A DNA stretch of 19,897 nt from a bacterium (GCA_905221505.1 CAJNDL010000037.1:1-19897), one strand, 5' to 3'. Positions 7,073 to 15,582 are shown, numbered from the stretch's first letter. The notes: generated from the sequence alone by a model not told the origin. Numbers and translations: made by a program.

Positions 7073-9046
7073 ATGAAAAAATTTTATGTAAGTCCTATTT
7101 TCCCCTTAATATTAGGAATAGTGGCGTTCGGAGTGCTATCTGTGCAACTTGTTTTTGTAACGAATACACTGGTAACGCTATTTCTTTTGCTACTTATTTT
7201 GGGTTCATATATTTTATTGTTCATCCATCAGAGAGTCTACTACTCAAGGAGTGAAGTAGAACAAATCCAGTATGTAAACCACCAAGCTGAAGAAAGTTTG
7301 ACAACCTTGTTAGAACAGATGCCTGTTGGAGTTATTAAGTTAGACTTGTCGTCAGGTGAAGTTGAATGGTTTAATCCTTATGCTGAATTGATTTTGACTA
7401 ATGAAGTAGGCGAGATTGATGTGACATTAATTCAAACAATTATTAAGGCATCGGTAGGAAATCTAGGTTCTTATGCTACCTTGGGTGAGACCCGTTATTC
7501 GGTTCATATGGACAAGGTATCTGGAGTTCTTTACTTCTTTGATGTGTCTGGTGAATATGAAGCGACTGTTGAGCTAGTAACGAGTCGGCCTGTGATTGGA
7601 ATTGTTTCTGTTGACAACTATGATGATTTAGAAGATGAAACATCAGAGTCTGATATCAGTCATATCAATAGTTTTGTAGCTAATTTTGTTTCAGAATTTG
7701 CTGGGAAACATGCCATGTTCTCCCGTCGAGTAAGTATGGATCGCTTTTATCTATTTACGGACTACACGGTACTTGAGAGCTTGATGAATGATAAATTTTC
7801 TGTTATCGATGCTTTCAGAGAAGAGTCAAAACAGAGACAGTTGCCTTTGACCTTGAGTATGGGATTTTCTTATGGTGATGGAAATCATGATGAAATTGGG
7901 AAAGTTGCATTGCTCAATTTGAACTTGGCTGAAGTGCGTGGTGGCGACCAGGTGGTTGTCAAGGAGAATGACGAAACGAAAAACCCAGTTTATTTTGGTG
8001 GTGGGTCTGCTGCCTCAATCAAACGTACACGGACTCGTACGCGTGCTATGATGACAGCTATTTCAGATAAGATTCGAAGTGTGGATCAGGTTTTTGTAGT
8101 TGGTCACAAAAATTTAGATATGGATGCTTTGGGCTCTGCTGTAGGTATGCAGCTATTTGCCAGCAATGTGATTGAAAATAGTTATGCTCTTTATGATGAA
8201 AATCAAATGTCTCCGGATATTGAACGTGCTGTTTCATTCTTAGAAAAAGAAGGAGTTACGAAGTTGTTGTCTGTTAAGGAGGCAATGGGCTTGGTGACTA
8301 ATCGTTCTTTGTTGATTCTTGTAGACCATTCAAAGACTACTTTAACTTTATCGAAAGAATTTTATGATTTATTTACCCAAACCATCGTCATCGACCACCA
8401 CAGACGAGATCAGGATTTTCCAGACAATGCAGTTATCACTTATATCGAAAGTGGTGCAAGCAGTGCCAGTGAGTTGGTAACGGAATTGATTCAGTTCCAG
8501 AATTCTAAGAAAAATCGTTTGAGTCGTATGCAAGCAAGCGTCTTGATGGCTGGTATGATGTTGGATACTAAAAATTTCACCTCGCGAGTGACTAGTCGGA
8601 CATTTGATGTTGCTAGCTATCTCAGAACGCGCGGAAGTGATAGCATTGCTATCCAAGAAATCGCTGCGACAGATTTTGAAGAATATCGTGAGGTCAATGA
8701 ACTGATTTTACAGGGGCGTAAATTAGGTTCAGATGTATTGATAGCAGAGGCTCAGGACTCGAAATGCTATGACACAGTTGTTATTAGTAAGGCAGCAGAT
8801 GCTATGTTAGCTATGTCAGGTATTGAAGCGAGTTTTGTTCTTGCGAAGAATACACAAGGATTTATCTCTATCTCAGCTCGAAGTCGTAGTAAAATGAATG
8901 TACAACGGATTATGGAAGAGTTAGGAGGTGGAGGCCACTTTAATTTGGCAGCAGCTCAAATTAAGGATTTAACCTTGTCAGAAGCGGGTGAAAAACTGAC
9001 AGAAATTGTATTAAATGAAATAAAGGAAAAGGAGAAAGAAGAATGA
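7073..9046 (+). CDS. gdpP: c-di-AMP phosphodiesterase GdpP (Pde1)
   Basis: GdpP (657 aa) is a membrane phosphodiesterase that hydrolyses cyclic di-AMP to pApA, affecting cell-wall stress, potassium balance and beta-lactam tolerance. Two TM helices lie at about 8-28 and 30-52. A degenerate PAS domain follows (about 60-150), then a degenerate GGDEF domain (about 150-300; no intact GGDEF motif). The DHH domain has [21 protein letters not shown] and VIDHHRRD, which supply the metal ligands, and the DHHA1 domain ends with [10 protein letters not shown]. The frame is open to 6983, but that start would lie before the promoter. The ATG at 7073 has AGAGG upstream and gives the normal family length. 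It overlaps rplI by 4 nt. Confidence 0.95.
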   Translation: MKKFYVSPIFPLILGIVAFGVLSVQLVFVTNTLVTLFLLLLILGSYILLFIHQRVYYSRSEVEQIQYVNHQAEESLTTLLEQMPVGVIKLDLSSGEVEWFNPYAELILTNEVGEIDVTLIQTIIKASVGNLGSYATLGETRYSVHMDKVSGVLYFFDVSGEYEATVELVTSRPVIGIVSVDNYDDLEDETSESDISHINSFVANFVSEFAGKHAMFSRRVSMDRFYLFTDYTVLESLMNDKFSVIDAFREESKQRQLPLTLSMGFSYGDGNHDEIGKVALLNLNLAEVRGGDQVVVKENDETKNPVYFGGGSAASIKRTRTRTRAMMTAISDKIRSVDQVFVVGHKNLDMDALGSAVGMQLFASNVIENSYALYDENQMSPDIERAVSFLEKEGVTKLLSVKEAMGLVTNRSLLILVDHSKTTLTLSKEFYDLFTQTIVIDHHRRDQDFPDNAVITYIESGASSASELVTELIQFQNSKKNRLSRMQASVLMAGMMLDTKNFTSRVTSRTFDVASYLRTRGSDSIAIQEIAATDFEEYREVNELILQGRKLGSDVLIAEAQDSKCYDTVVISKAADAMLAMSGIEASFVLAKNTQGFISISARSRSKMNVQRIMEELGGGGHFNLAAAQIKDLTLSEAGEKLTEIVLNEIKEKEKEE

Positions 9047-9495
9047 AAGTAATCTTTTTAGCAGATGTTAAAGGAAAAGGTAAAAAAGGCGAAATTAAGG
9101 AAGTACCAACAGGGTATGCGCAAAACTTTCTTATCAAAAAGAATCTAGCCAAAGAAGCGACTGCTCAAGCGGTAGGTGAACTTCGTGGTAAACAAAAATC
9201 TGAAGAAAAAGCTCACGCTGAGATGATTGCAGAAGCAAAAGCAATTAAAGCACAACTTGAAGCAGAAGAAACTGTTGTAGAATTTGTTGAAAAAGTTGGT
9301 CCAGATGGACGTACCTTTGGTTCTATTACCAATAAGAAAATTGCAGAAGAATTGCAAAAGCAATTTGGAATTAAGATTGATAAACGTCATATTCAAGTAC
9401 AAGCTCCGATTCGAGCGGTTGGTTTGATTGATGTGCCAGTGAAAATCTATCAAGATATCACGAGTGTAATCAATCTTCGTGTGAAAGAAGGATAA
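9043..9495 (+). CDS. rplI: 50S ribosomal protein L9
   Basis: bL9 (150 aa) binds 23S rRNA near the L1 stalk through its N-terminal domain and extends far from the ribosome on a long helix. The N-terminus [21 protein letters not shown] is followed by [12 protein letters not shown], the L9 signature. The central charged helix (about 45-80) and the C-terminal domain with [16 protein letters not shown] are complete. The ATG overlaps the gdpP stop (ATGA), with AAAGGAG inside gdpP as SD, so the two are likely coupled. The gdpP-rplI-dnaB order is conserved in many Firmicutes. Confidence 0.97.
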   Translation: MKVIFLADVKGKGKKGEIKEVPTGYAQNFLIKKNLAKEATAQAVGELRGKQKSEEKAHAEMIAEAKAIKAQLEAEETVVEFVEKVGPDGRTFGSITNKKIAEELQKQFGIKIDKRHIQVQAPIRAVGLIDVPVKIYQDITSVINLRVKEG

Positions 9496-9538
9496 ATTTA
9501 CACCTTCTTGACAAGATTGTAAAAGGAAGGGAAGTCTG

Positions 9539-10891
9539 ATGGCAGAAGTAGAAGAGTTACGAGTACAACCTCAAGATATCTTAGCTGAGCAATCCGTTTT
9601 GGGGGCTATCTTTATTGATGAGAGTAAGCTTGTTTTTGTGCGAGAATATATTGAGTCTCGCGACTTTTTTAAGTATGCCCATCGTTTGATTTTCCAGGCT
9701 ATGGTTGACTTATCCGATCGTGGCGATGCTATAGATGCAACAACGGTTCGTACCATTCTTGATAATCAAGGTGATTTACAGAATATTGGTGGCTTGTCTT
9801 ATTTGGTTGAGATTGTCAATTCTGTGCCAACTTCTGCTAATGCGGAGTATTATGCTAAGATTGTCGCTGAAAAATCCATGCTACGGCGATTAATCGCAAA
9901 GTTGACAGAGTCTGTCAATCAAGCTTACGAGGCTTCACAACCAGTTGATGAAATTATTGCTCAGGCCGAGAAAGGGCTGATTGATGTCAGTGAAAATGCC
10001 AATCGAAGCGGGTTTAAGAATATTCGAGATGTGTTGAACGTCAACTTTGGAAATCTGGAAGCTCGCTCGCAACAAACGACCGATATTACAGGAATTGCGA
10101 CAGGTTATCGTGATTTGGATCATATGACAACTGGTCTGCACGAGGAGGAGTTGATTATTCTAGCAGCTCGTCCAGCGGTTGGTAAGACAGCCTTTGCCTT
10201 GAACATTGCTCAGAATATTGGGACCAAGTTGGACAAAACGGTTGCTATCTTTTCGCTAGAAATGGGTGCGGAAAGTCTAGTGGACCGTATGCTTGCGGCG
10301 GAAGGGTTGGTAGAATCGCATTCTATCCGTACGGGTCAATTGACTGATGAGGAATGGCAAAAGTATACCATTGCTCAAGGGAATCTAGCGAATGCAAGTA
10401 TCTATATCGATGATACGCCAGGGATTCGGATTACGGAAATTCGTTCACGTTCACGCAAACTGGCTCAAGAAACGGGTAATCTAGGTTTGATTTTGATAGA
10501 CTACTTACAGCTTATCACGGGAACTGGTCGAGAAAACCGCCAACAAGAAGTTTCAGAAATTTCACGTCAGTTGAAAATTTTAGCTAAGGAACTGAAAGTT
10601 CCAGTAATCGCTCTAAGTCAGCTATCTCGTGGTGTAGAACAACGTCAGGATAAGAGGCCAGTCTTGTCTGATATTCGTGAATCTGGGTCTATTGAGCAGG
10701 ACGCTGATATCGTAGCCTTTCTTTATCGCGACGACTACTATGAGCGTGGTGGTGAAGAAGAGGAAGGCATACCAAATAATAAGGTAGAAGTTATTATCGA
10801 GAAAAACCGTAGTGGAGCTCGTGGAACGGTGGAATTAATTTTCCAAAAAGAATACAATAAATTTTCAAGTATCTCAAAGAGGGAGGCATAA
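9539..10891 (+). CDS. dnaB: Replicative DNA helicase (DnaB family; dnaC in Bacillus usage)
   Basis: A hexameric 5'-3' helicase (450 aa) that unwinds the chromosome at the fork. The N-terminal domain (about 1-115, starting near PQDILAEQSVLGAIF) mediates hexamer and primase contacts. The RecA-like domain has Walker A AARPAVGKTAFA near 209-220, the FSLEMGAE segment near 234-241, Walker B LILIDYLQL near 317-325, and SQLSRGVEQR and SDIRESGSIEQDAD towards the end. No intein is present. It lies 43 nt after rplI, with GGAAGGGAAG as SD, and is separated by 1 nt from the downstream Veg-family gene. Confidence 0.97.
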   Translation: MAEVEELRVQPQDILAEQSVLGAIFIDESKLVFVREYIESRDFFKYAHRLIFQAMVDLSDRGDAIDATTVRTILDNQGDLQNIGGLSYLVEIVNSVPTSANAEYYAKIVAEKSMLRRLIAKLTESVNQAYEASQPVDEIIAQAEKGLIDVSENANRSGFKNIRDVLNVNFGNLEARSQQTTDITGIATGYRDLDHMTTGLHEEELIILAARPAVGKTAFALNIAQNIGTKLDKTVAIFSLEMGAESLVDRMLAAEGLVESHSIRTGQLTDEEWQKYTIAQGNLANASIYIDDTPGIRITEIRSRSRKLAQETGNLGLILIDYLQLITGTGRENRQQEVSEISRQLKILAKELKVPVIALSQLSRGVEQRQDKRPVLSDIRESGSIEQDADIVAFLYRDDYYERGGEEEEGIPNNKVEVIIEKNRSGARGTVELIFQKEYNKFSSISKREA

Positions 10892-10892
10892 G

Positions 10893-11159
10893 ATGTCAGA
10901 TGCATTTACAGATGTAGCCAAGATGAAAAAAATCAAAGAAGAAATCAAGGCACATGAGGGACAAGTCGTAGAAATGACTTTGGAGAATGGTCGTAAGCGC
11001 CAAAAAAATAGATTGGGTAAGCTAATTGAAGTTTATCCATCCCTATTTATCGTGGAATTTGGGAACGTTGAAGGAGATAAACAAGCTAATGTTTATGTTG
11101 AGTCCTTTACTTACTCAGACATTCTTACAGAAAAGAATCTGATTCATTATCTTGACTAA
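10893..11159 (+). CDS. veg: Veg family protein
   Basis: A small basic protein (88 aa) of the Veg/DUF1021 family, with a predicted SH3-like beta barrel (residues about 22-80). The core GQVVEMTLENGRKR and YPSLFIVEF segments match the family. In Bacillus subtilis Veg promotes biofilm matrix expression and is strongly transcribed; its molecular action here is unknown. It starts 1 nt after the dnaB stop, with GAGGGAGG inside dnaB as SD, and ends at a terminator, so it is the last gene of the gdpP operon. Length is normal. Confidence 0.88.
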   Translation: MSDAFTDVAKMKKIKEEIKAHEGQVVEMTLENGRKRQKNRLGKLIEVYPSLFIVEFGNVEGDKQANVYVESFTYSDILTEKNLIHYLD

Positions 11160-11189
11160 AGTGAGAAATTTTCTCACTTTTTCTTTTTT
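11158..11189 (+). terminator. Terminator of the gdpP-rplI-dnaB-veg operon
   Basis: AAAGTGAGAA (11158-11167) pairs perfectly with TTCTCACTTT (11171-11180), followed by TTCTTTTTT. The stem begins within the veg stop codon. Confidence 0.9.
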
Positions 11190-11190
11190 C

Positions 11191-11198
11191 TCCGAATA
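11191..11198 (+). promoter_or_regulatory. Variant ComX cin-box of cbpD
   Basis: TCCGAATA differs from the TACGAATA cin-box by one base and follows a T-rich stretch, as in other ComX promoters. cbpD is a late competence gene in pneumococcus, and I see no good sigma-A promoter before it. Confidence 0.65.
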
Positions 11199-11224
11199 GT
11201 TTAAGTGAAGGCAATCTTCGATTT

Positions 11225-11327
11225 ATACTCTTCGAAAATCTCTTCAAACCACGTCAGCTTCGCCTTGCCATACTCAAGTATAGCCTGCGCCTAGCTTCCT
11301 AGTTTGATCTTTAATTTTCATTGAGTA
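11225..11327 (+). repeat. Short BOX element, A-C type without boxB
   Basis: A copy of about 103 nt carries boxA (CTCTTCGAAAATCTCTTC through GTCAGCTTCGCCTTGCCAT) joined directly to boxC (CCTGCGCCTAGCTTCCTAG through TTTTCATTGAGTA). boxB is absent. The ends form the usual outer inverted repeat. It lies between the cin-box and the cbpD start, so it becomes part of the cbpD mRNA leader. Confidence 0.9.
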
Positions 11328-11351
11328 CTATATTATTTTCAAGGAGGAAGA

Positions 11352-12449
11352 ATGAAAGTTTTACCATTCAAAGTAACAGAGACAGGGTTTTCTTTTAGAA
11401 AATCAGTTAAAAAGGTTGTTCCTTTTTTAGTAGTAGGATTGATGCTAGCTGCGGGTGATAGTGTCTATGCCTATTCTGGAGGAAATGGATCAATTGCGCG
11501 TGGGGATGATTATCCTGCTCATTATAAAAATGGGAGTCAGGAGATTGACAAGTGGCGGATGTATTCTCGTCAGTGTACTTCTTTTGCAGCCTTTCGTTTG
11601 AGTAGTGTCAATGGTTTTGAGATTCCAAGGGCTTATGGAAATGCGAATGAATGGGGGCACCGTGCTCGTCATGAAGGCTATCGTGTAGATAATACACCGA
11701 CGATTGGCTCCATTGCTTGGTCTACTGCAGGAACTTATGGGCATGTTGCCTGGGTGTCAAATGTAATAGGAGATAAGATTGAGATTGAGGAATATAACTA
11801 TGGTTATACAGAAGCCTATAATAAACGAATTATAAAAGCAAATACGATGACAGGATTTATTCATTTTAAAGATTTGGCTGGTGGCAGTGTTGGGAATAGT
11901 CAAACCTCAGTTTCAACAGGGGGAACACATTATTTTAAGACTAAGTCAGCTATCAAAAATCAGCCTCTAGCTAGCGCAACTGTGATTGATTACTATTATC
12001 CTGGGGAGAATGTTCATTATGATCAAATTCTCGAAAAAGATGGGTACAAGTGGTTGAGTTATATATCTTATAGTGGAAGTCGTCGTTACATTCAGTTAGA
12101 GGAGGTTGCGTCATCGCAGAATCAAACAGAAGGTAGTTCCAATGATGTTCTGACTGTTGGTTGGAAGAAAATAAATGGTAGTTGGTATCATTTCAAATCA
12201 AATGGTTCTAAATCAACGGGATGGCTGAAAGATGGTTCTAGCTGGTATTATTTGAAATCATCTGGTGAAATGCAGACAGGATGGTTAAAGGAGAATGGCT
12301 CGTGGTATTATCTAGATAGTTCAGGGGCAATGAAAACAGGATGGTATCAAGTTTCTGGTAAGTGGTATTATTCTTACTCTTCAGGCGCCTTAGCTGTCAA
12401 TACGACGGTGGATGGCTACAGAGTAAACAGTGATGGAGTACGAGTATAG
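11352..12449 (+). CDS. cbpD: Choline-binding murein hydrolase CbpD (fratricin)
   Basis: CbpD (365 aa here) is secreted by competent streptococci and lyses non-competent siblings to release DNA. A signal peptide (1-40, hydrophobic core VVPFLVVGLMLAAG, cleavage likely after SVYA) is followed by a CHAP amidase/endopeptidase domain with catalytic C75 (SRQCTSF), H131 (TYGHVAW) and N149 (EEYNYG). Next comes one SH3b domain (about 191-252), then four choline-binding repeats (about 269-345) with GWLKxxGSWYYL cores. As I recall, pneumococcal CbpD is about 448 aa with two SH3b domains; the shortening here is a clean loss of one copy, not a truncation. The SD is AAGGAGG. A terminator follows the stop. 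Confidence 0.95.
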   Translation: MKVLPFKVTETGFSFRKSVKKVVPFLVVGLMLAAGDSVYAYSGGNGSIARGDDYPAHYKNGSQEIDKWRMYSRQCTSFAAFRLSSVNGFEIPRAYGNANEWGHRARHEGYRVDNTPTIGSIAWSTAGTYGHVAWVSNVIGDKIEIEEYNYGYTEAYNKRIIKANTMTGFIHFKDLAGGSVGNSQTSVSTGGTHYFKTKSAIKNQPLASATVIDYYYPGENVHYDQILEKDGYKWLSYISYSGSRRYIQLEEVASSQNQTEGSSNDVLTVGWKKINGSWYHFKSNGSKSTGWLKDGSSWYYLKSSGEMQTGWLKENGSWYYLDSSGAMKTGWYQVSGKWYYSYSSGALAVNTTVDGYRVNSDGVRV

Positions 12450-12459
12450 AAAATTGGGG

Positions 12460-12486
12460 GCAGGAAAAATTTCCTGCTCTTTTCTG
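12460..12486 (+). terminator. Terminator of cbpD
   Basis: GCAGGAAA (12460-12467) pairs with TTTCCTGC (12470-12477), followed by TCTTTTCT. Confidence 0.85.
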
Positions 12487-12498
12487 TAAGCAGTTTCC

Positions 12499-12527
12499 TT
12501 GACATTTTTTTTGTTTTGCGCTATCAT
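12499..12527 (+). promoter_or_regulatory. Sigma-A promoter of the thiamine operon
   Basis: A consensus -35 TTGACA (12499-12504) and TATCAT (12522-12527) are spaced by 17 nt. Transcription should begin near 12534, just before the riboswitch. Confidence 0.8.
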
Positions 12528-12537
12528 ATGTCCATAT

Positions 12538-12628
<91 letters not shown>

Positions 12629-12640
12629 GTCTATTCTGCG

Positions 12641-12673
12641 CCTTTTCCATATATGGTAAAGGTTTTTCTTTTT
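12641..12673 (+). terminator. Terminator of the TPP riboswitch (expression platform)
   Basis: CCTTTTCCA (12641-12649) pairs with TGGTAAAGG (12654-12662), with one T.T mismatch, around TATA. TTTTTCTTTTT follows. It lies 13 nt after P1 and before the first gene. Confidence 0.85.
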
Positions 12674-12704
12674 ATAAAGAGGAAAACGAGAAGAGGAGGT
12701 TTTT

Positions 12705-12995
12705 ATGAAAGCAAGCATTGCCTTGCAAGTTTTACCCCTATCACAGGGGATTGATCGGATTGCTGTTATTGATCAGGTTATTGCTTATCTGCAAGCTCAA
12801 GAAGTGACCATGATAGTGACACCATTTGAAACGGTCCTGGAAGGGGAGTTTGATGAGCTTATGCGTATTCTCAAAGAAGCGCTTGAAGTGGCTGGGCAGG
12901 AGGCAGATAATGTTTTTGCCAATGTCAAAATAAATGTAGGAGAGATTTTAAGTATTGATGAGAAACTTGAAAAGTATACTGAGACGACACATTAG
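12705..12995 (+). CDS. Thiamine-binding protein, UPF0045/DUF77 family
   Basis: A 96-aa ferredoxin-like-fold protein of the Thiamine_BP family (formerly DUF77/UPF0045, MTH1187/YkoF-related). Family marks are an N-terminal strand (ASIALQVLPL), the VTPFETVLEGEFDELMRIL segment and the C-terminal VKINVG strand. Members are thought to bind thiamine or its pyrimidine (HMP) part in the cytoplasm, perhaps as a carrier or sensor. It is the first gene behind the TPP riboswitch, with a strong SD (AGAGGAGG). The last 38 nt overlap the permease gene. Function is inferred from family and context. Confidence 0.85.
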   Translation: MKASIALQVLPLSQGIDRIAVIDQVIAYLQAQEVTMIVTPFETVLEGEFDELMRILKEALEVAGQEADNVFANVKINVGEILSIDEKLEKYTETTH

Positions 12996-13716
12996 TCTAT
13001 TGGGCTTTCTCGGAGTCTTGTCAATCTGGCAGTTAGCAGGTTTTCTTAAACTTCTTCCCAAGTTTATCCTGCCGACACCTATTGAAATTCTCCAGGCCTT
13101 TGTTCGGGATAGAGAATTTCTCTGGCACCATAGCTGGGCTACCTTGAGAGTGGCTTTACTGGGGTTGGTTCTGGGAGTTTTGATTGCCTGTCTCATGGCT
13201 GTGCTCATGGACAGTTTGACTTGGCTCAATGACCTGATTTACCCTATGATGGTGGTCGTTCAGACCATTCCGACCATTGCCATAGCTCCTATTCTGGTCT
13301 TGTGGCTAGGTTATGGGATTTTGCCCAAGATTGTCTTGATTATCTTGACGACAACCTTTCCTATTATTGTCAGCATTTTGGACGGTTTTAGGCATTGTGA
13401 CAAGGATATGCTGACCTTATTTAGTCTAATGCGGGCTAAATCTTGGCAAATCCTGTGGCATTTTAAAATTCCAGTCAGCCTGCCCTACTTTTATGCAGGT
13501 CTGAGAGTTAGTGTTTCCTACGCCTTTATCACAACAGTGGTATCTGAGTGGTTGGGAGGCTTTGAAGGACTAGGTGTTTACATGATTCAGTCCAAGAAAC
13601 TGTTTCAGTATGATACCATGTTTGCCATTATTATTCTGGTATCGATTATCAGTCTTCTCGGTATGAAGCTGGTTGATGTCAGTGAAAAATATGTTATTAA
13701 ATGGAAACGTTCGTAG
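12958..13716 (+). CDS. thiX: ABC transporter permease, thiamine/HMP type
   Basis: An inner-membrane permease (252 aa) of the BPD_transp_1 (SsuC/TauC/ThiX) family. About six hydrophobic segments are visible, including LLGFLGVLSIWQLAGFL, VALLGLVLGVLIACLMAVL and IAPILVLWLGYGIL. The EAA loop that contacts the ATPase is MRAKSWQILWHFKIPVSLPY near 158-177. It overlaps the preceding gene by 38 nt; a TTG at 12955 could also start it, but ATG at 12958 is preferred, with AGGAGAG at 12938-12944 as a somewhat distant SD. With the TPP riboswitch and the THI5-like binding protein, an HMP-precursor or thiamine-related substrate is the best guess. The symbol follows the thiXYZ naming and is tentative. Confidence 0.88.
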   Translation: MRNLKSILRRHISLLGFLGVLSIWQLAGFLKLLPKFILPTPIEILQAFVRDREFLWHHSWATLRVALLGLVLGVLIACLMAVLMDSLTWLNDLIYPMMVVVQTIPTIAIAPILVLWLGYGILPKIVLIILTTTFPIIVSILDGFRHCDKDMLTLFSLMRAKSWQILWHFKIPVSLPYFYAGLRVSVSYAFITTVVSEWLGGFEGLGVYMIQSKKLFQYDTMFAIIILVSIISLLGMKLVDVSEKYVIKWKRS

Positions 13717-13753
13717 AGTAAGAATGTTTTAAAAAAGAAAAGAGGAAATCAAA

Positions 13754-14761
13754 ATGAAAAAAACATGGAAAGTGTTTTTAACGCTTGTAACGGCTTTTGT
13801 AGCTGTCGTACTTGTGGCTTGTGGCCAAGGAACTGCCTCTAAGGACAACAAAGAGGCAGAACTTAAGAAAATTGACTTTATCCTAGACTGGACGCCAAAT
13901 ACCAACCACACAGGGCTTTATGTTGCCAAGGAAAAAGGTTATTTCAAAGAAGCTGGAGTGGATGTTGACTTGAAATTGCCACCGGAAGAAAGTTCTTCTG
14001 ACTTGGTTATCAACGGAAAGGCGCCATTTGCAGTTTATTTCCAAGACTATATGGCTAAAAAATTGGAAAAAGGAGCAGGAATCACTGCCGTTGCTGCTAT
14101 CGTTGAGCACAATACATCAGGAATTATCTCTCGTAAATCTGACAATGTAAGCAGTCCAAAAGACTTGGTTGGCAAGAAATACGGAACTTGGAATGACCCA
14201 ACTGAACTTGCTATGTTGAAAACCTTAGTAGAATCTCAAGGTGGAGACTTTGAGAAGGTTGAAAAAGTACCAAACAACGACTCAAACTCAATCACACCGA
14301 TTGCCAATGGCGTTTTTGACACTGCTTGGATCTACTACGGTTGGGATGGTATCCTTGCTAAATCTCAAGGCGTAGAGGCTAACTTTATGTACTTGAAAGA
14401 CTATGTCAAGGAGTTTGACTACTACTCACCAGTTATCATCGCAAACAACGACTATCTGAAAGACAATAAAGAAGAAGCTCGTAAAGTCATCCAAGCTATC
14501 AAAAAAGGCTACCAATACGCTATGGAACACCCAGAAGAAGCTGCAGATATCTTGATTAAGAATGCACCTGAACTTCAGGAAAAACGTGACTTTGTCATCG
14601 AATCTCAAAAATACTTGTCAAAAGAATACGCAAGCGACAAGGAAAAATGGGGTCAATTTGATGCAGCACGCTGGAATGCCTTCTACAAATGGGATAAAGA
14701 AAATGGTATCCTTAAAGAAGACTTGACAGACAAAGGCTTCACTAACGAATTTGTAAAATAA
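13754..14761 (+). CDS. thiY: Thiamine-precursor ABC transporter substrate-binding lipoprotein
   Basis: A 335-aa lipoprotein of the NMT1/THI5-like family (ThiY). The signal peptide ends in the lipobox LVAC with lipidated C23. The mature domain begins LKKIDFILDWTPNTNHTGLY, typical of THI5/ThiY proteins, followed by VAKEKGYFKEAGVDVDL and the YGTWNDPTE segment. These proteins bind formyl-aminopyrimidine or HMP-like compounds outside the membrane. Codon use is more optimised than in the flanking permease and ATPase genes, consistent with the high level needed for a binding protein. It ends sharing one base with the ATPase start (TAATG). Confidence 0.9.
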   Translation: MKKTWKVFLTLVTAFVAVVLVACGQGTASKDNKEAELKKIDFILDWTPNTNHTGLYVAKEKGYFKEAGVDVDLKLPPEESSSDLVINGKAPFAVYFQDYMAKKLEKGAGITAVAAIVEHNTSGIISRKSDNVSSPKDLVGKKYGTWNDPTELAMLKTLVESQGGDFEKVEKVPNNDSNSITPIANGVFDTAWIYYGWDGILAKSQGVEANFMYLKDYVKEFDYYSPVIIANNDYLKDNKEEARKVIQAIKKGYQYAMEHPEEAADILIKNAPELQEKRDFVIESQKYLSKEYASDKEKWGQFDAARWNAFYKWDKENGILKEDLTDKGFTNEFVK

Positions 14762-15489
14762 TGACAGAAATTAGACTAGAACACGTCAGTTATGCCTATG
14801 GTCAGGAGAGGATTTTAGAGGATATCAACCTAGAAGTGACTTCAGGAGAAGTGGTTTCTATCCTAGGTCCAAGCGGTGTTGGAAAGACCACCCTCTTTAA
14901 TCTAATCGCTGGGATTTTAGAAGTCCAGTCAGGGCGAATTGTCCTTGATGGTGAAGAAAATCCTAAGGGGCGCGTGAGTTATATGTTGCAAAAGGATCTA
15001 CTCTTGGAGCACAAGACGGTGCTTGGCAATATCATCCTGCCCCTCTTGATTCAAAAAGTGGATAAGGCAGAAGCTATTGCCCGCGCGGATGAAATCCTTG
15101 CGACCTTCCAGTTGACAACTGTACGGGACAAGTATCCTCATGAACTGAGTGGGGGGATGCGTCAGCGTGTGGCCTTGCTTAGGACCTACCTTTTCGGTCA
15201 CAAGCTCTTTCTCTTGGATGAGGCCTTTAGCGCCTTGGATGAGATGACCAAGATGGAACTCCACGCTTGGTACCTTGAGATTCACAAACAGTTGCAGCTA
15301 ACGACCCTAATCATTACGCATAGTATTGAAGAGGCTCTCAATCTTAGCGACCGCATTTATATCTTGAAAAATCGCCCTGGGCAGATTGTTTCAGAAATTA
15401 AACTAGATTGGTCTGAGGACGAGGACAAGGAAGTCCAAAAGATTGCCTACAAACGTCAGATCTTGACAGAATTAGGCTTAGATAAGTAG
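14761..15489 (+). CDS. thiZ: ABC transporter ATP-binding protein, thiamine/HMP type
   Basis: The ATPase (242 aa) that powers the importer, in the SsuB/TauB/ThiZ group. Walker A is GPSGVGKTT near 38-46, the Q-loop is in MLQKDLLLEH near 78, the ABC signature is LSGGMRQRVA near 130-139, Walker B is LFLLDEAF near 151-158, followed by the D-loop SALD and H-loop ITHS near 183. The start codon overlaps the thiY stop by one base. It is the last gene of the riboswitch operon, followed by a terminator. Which pyrimidine or thiamine compound is moved cannot be read from the sequence. Confidence 0.9.
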   Translation: MTEIRLEHVSYAYGQERILEDINLEVTSGEVVSILGPSGVGKTTLFNLIAGILEVQSGRIVLDGEENPKGRVSYMLQKDLLLEHKTVLGNIILPLLIQKVDKAEAIARADEILATFQLTTVRDKYPHELSGGMRQRVALLRTYLFGHKLFLLDEAFSALDEMTKMELHAWYLEIHKQLQLTTLIITHSIEEALNLSDRIYILKNRPGQIVSEIKLDWSEDEDKEVQKIAYKRQILTELGLDK

Positions 15490-15496
15490 AAAAATA

Positions 15497-15540
15497 GGGA
15501 GTTGGTGAAGATTATCCTTTACCAGCGCCCTTTTTCTTTT
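15497..15540 (+). terminator. Terminator of the thiamine operon
   Basis: GGGAGTTGGTGAAG (15497-15510) pairs with CTTTACCAGCGCCC (15517-15530): 14 positions, one mismatch and two G.T pairs. TTTTTCTTTT follows. Confidence 0.88.
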
Positions 15541-15559
15541 AAAAATGAGAAAATTTCGG

Positions 15560-15582
15560 TATAATAGTCAAAGATAGTCAAG
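15560..15582 (+). promoter_or_regulatory. ctsR-clpC promoter with CtsR operator
   Basis: A -10 TATAAT (15560-15565) is directly followed by AGTCAAAGATAGTCAAG (15566-15582), a near-perfect CtsR heptanucleotide direct repeat (RGTCAAA NAN RGTCAAA). The operator covers the transcription start, so CtsR would repress its own operon. The matching -35 position falls in the T-tract of the upstream terminator. Confidence 0.9.

Noticed and set aside
11490..11744. Minus-strand ORF inside cbpD as a possible antitoxin or immunity gene
   Set aside because: It has no SD or promoter and lies opposite the conserved CHAP domain. In pneumococci immunity to CbpD is provided by ComM, located elsewhere.
12955..12957. 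TTG start of the permease
   Set aside because: The adjacent ATG at 12958 is a better start. The difference is one residue.
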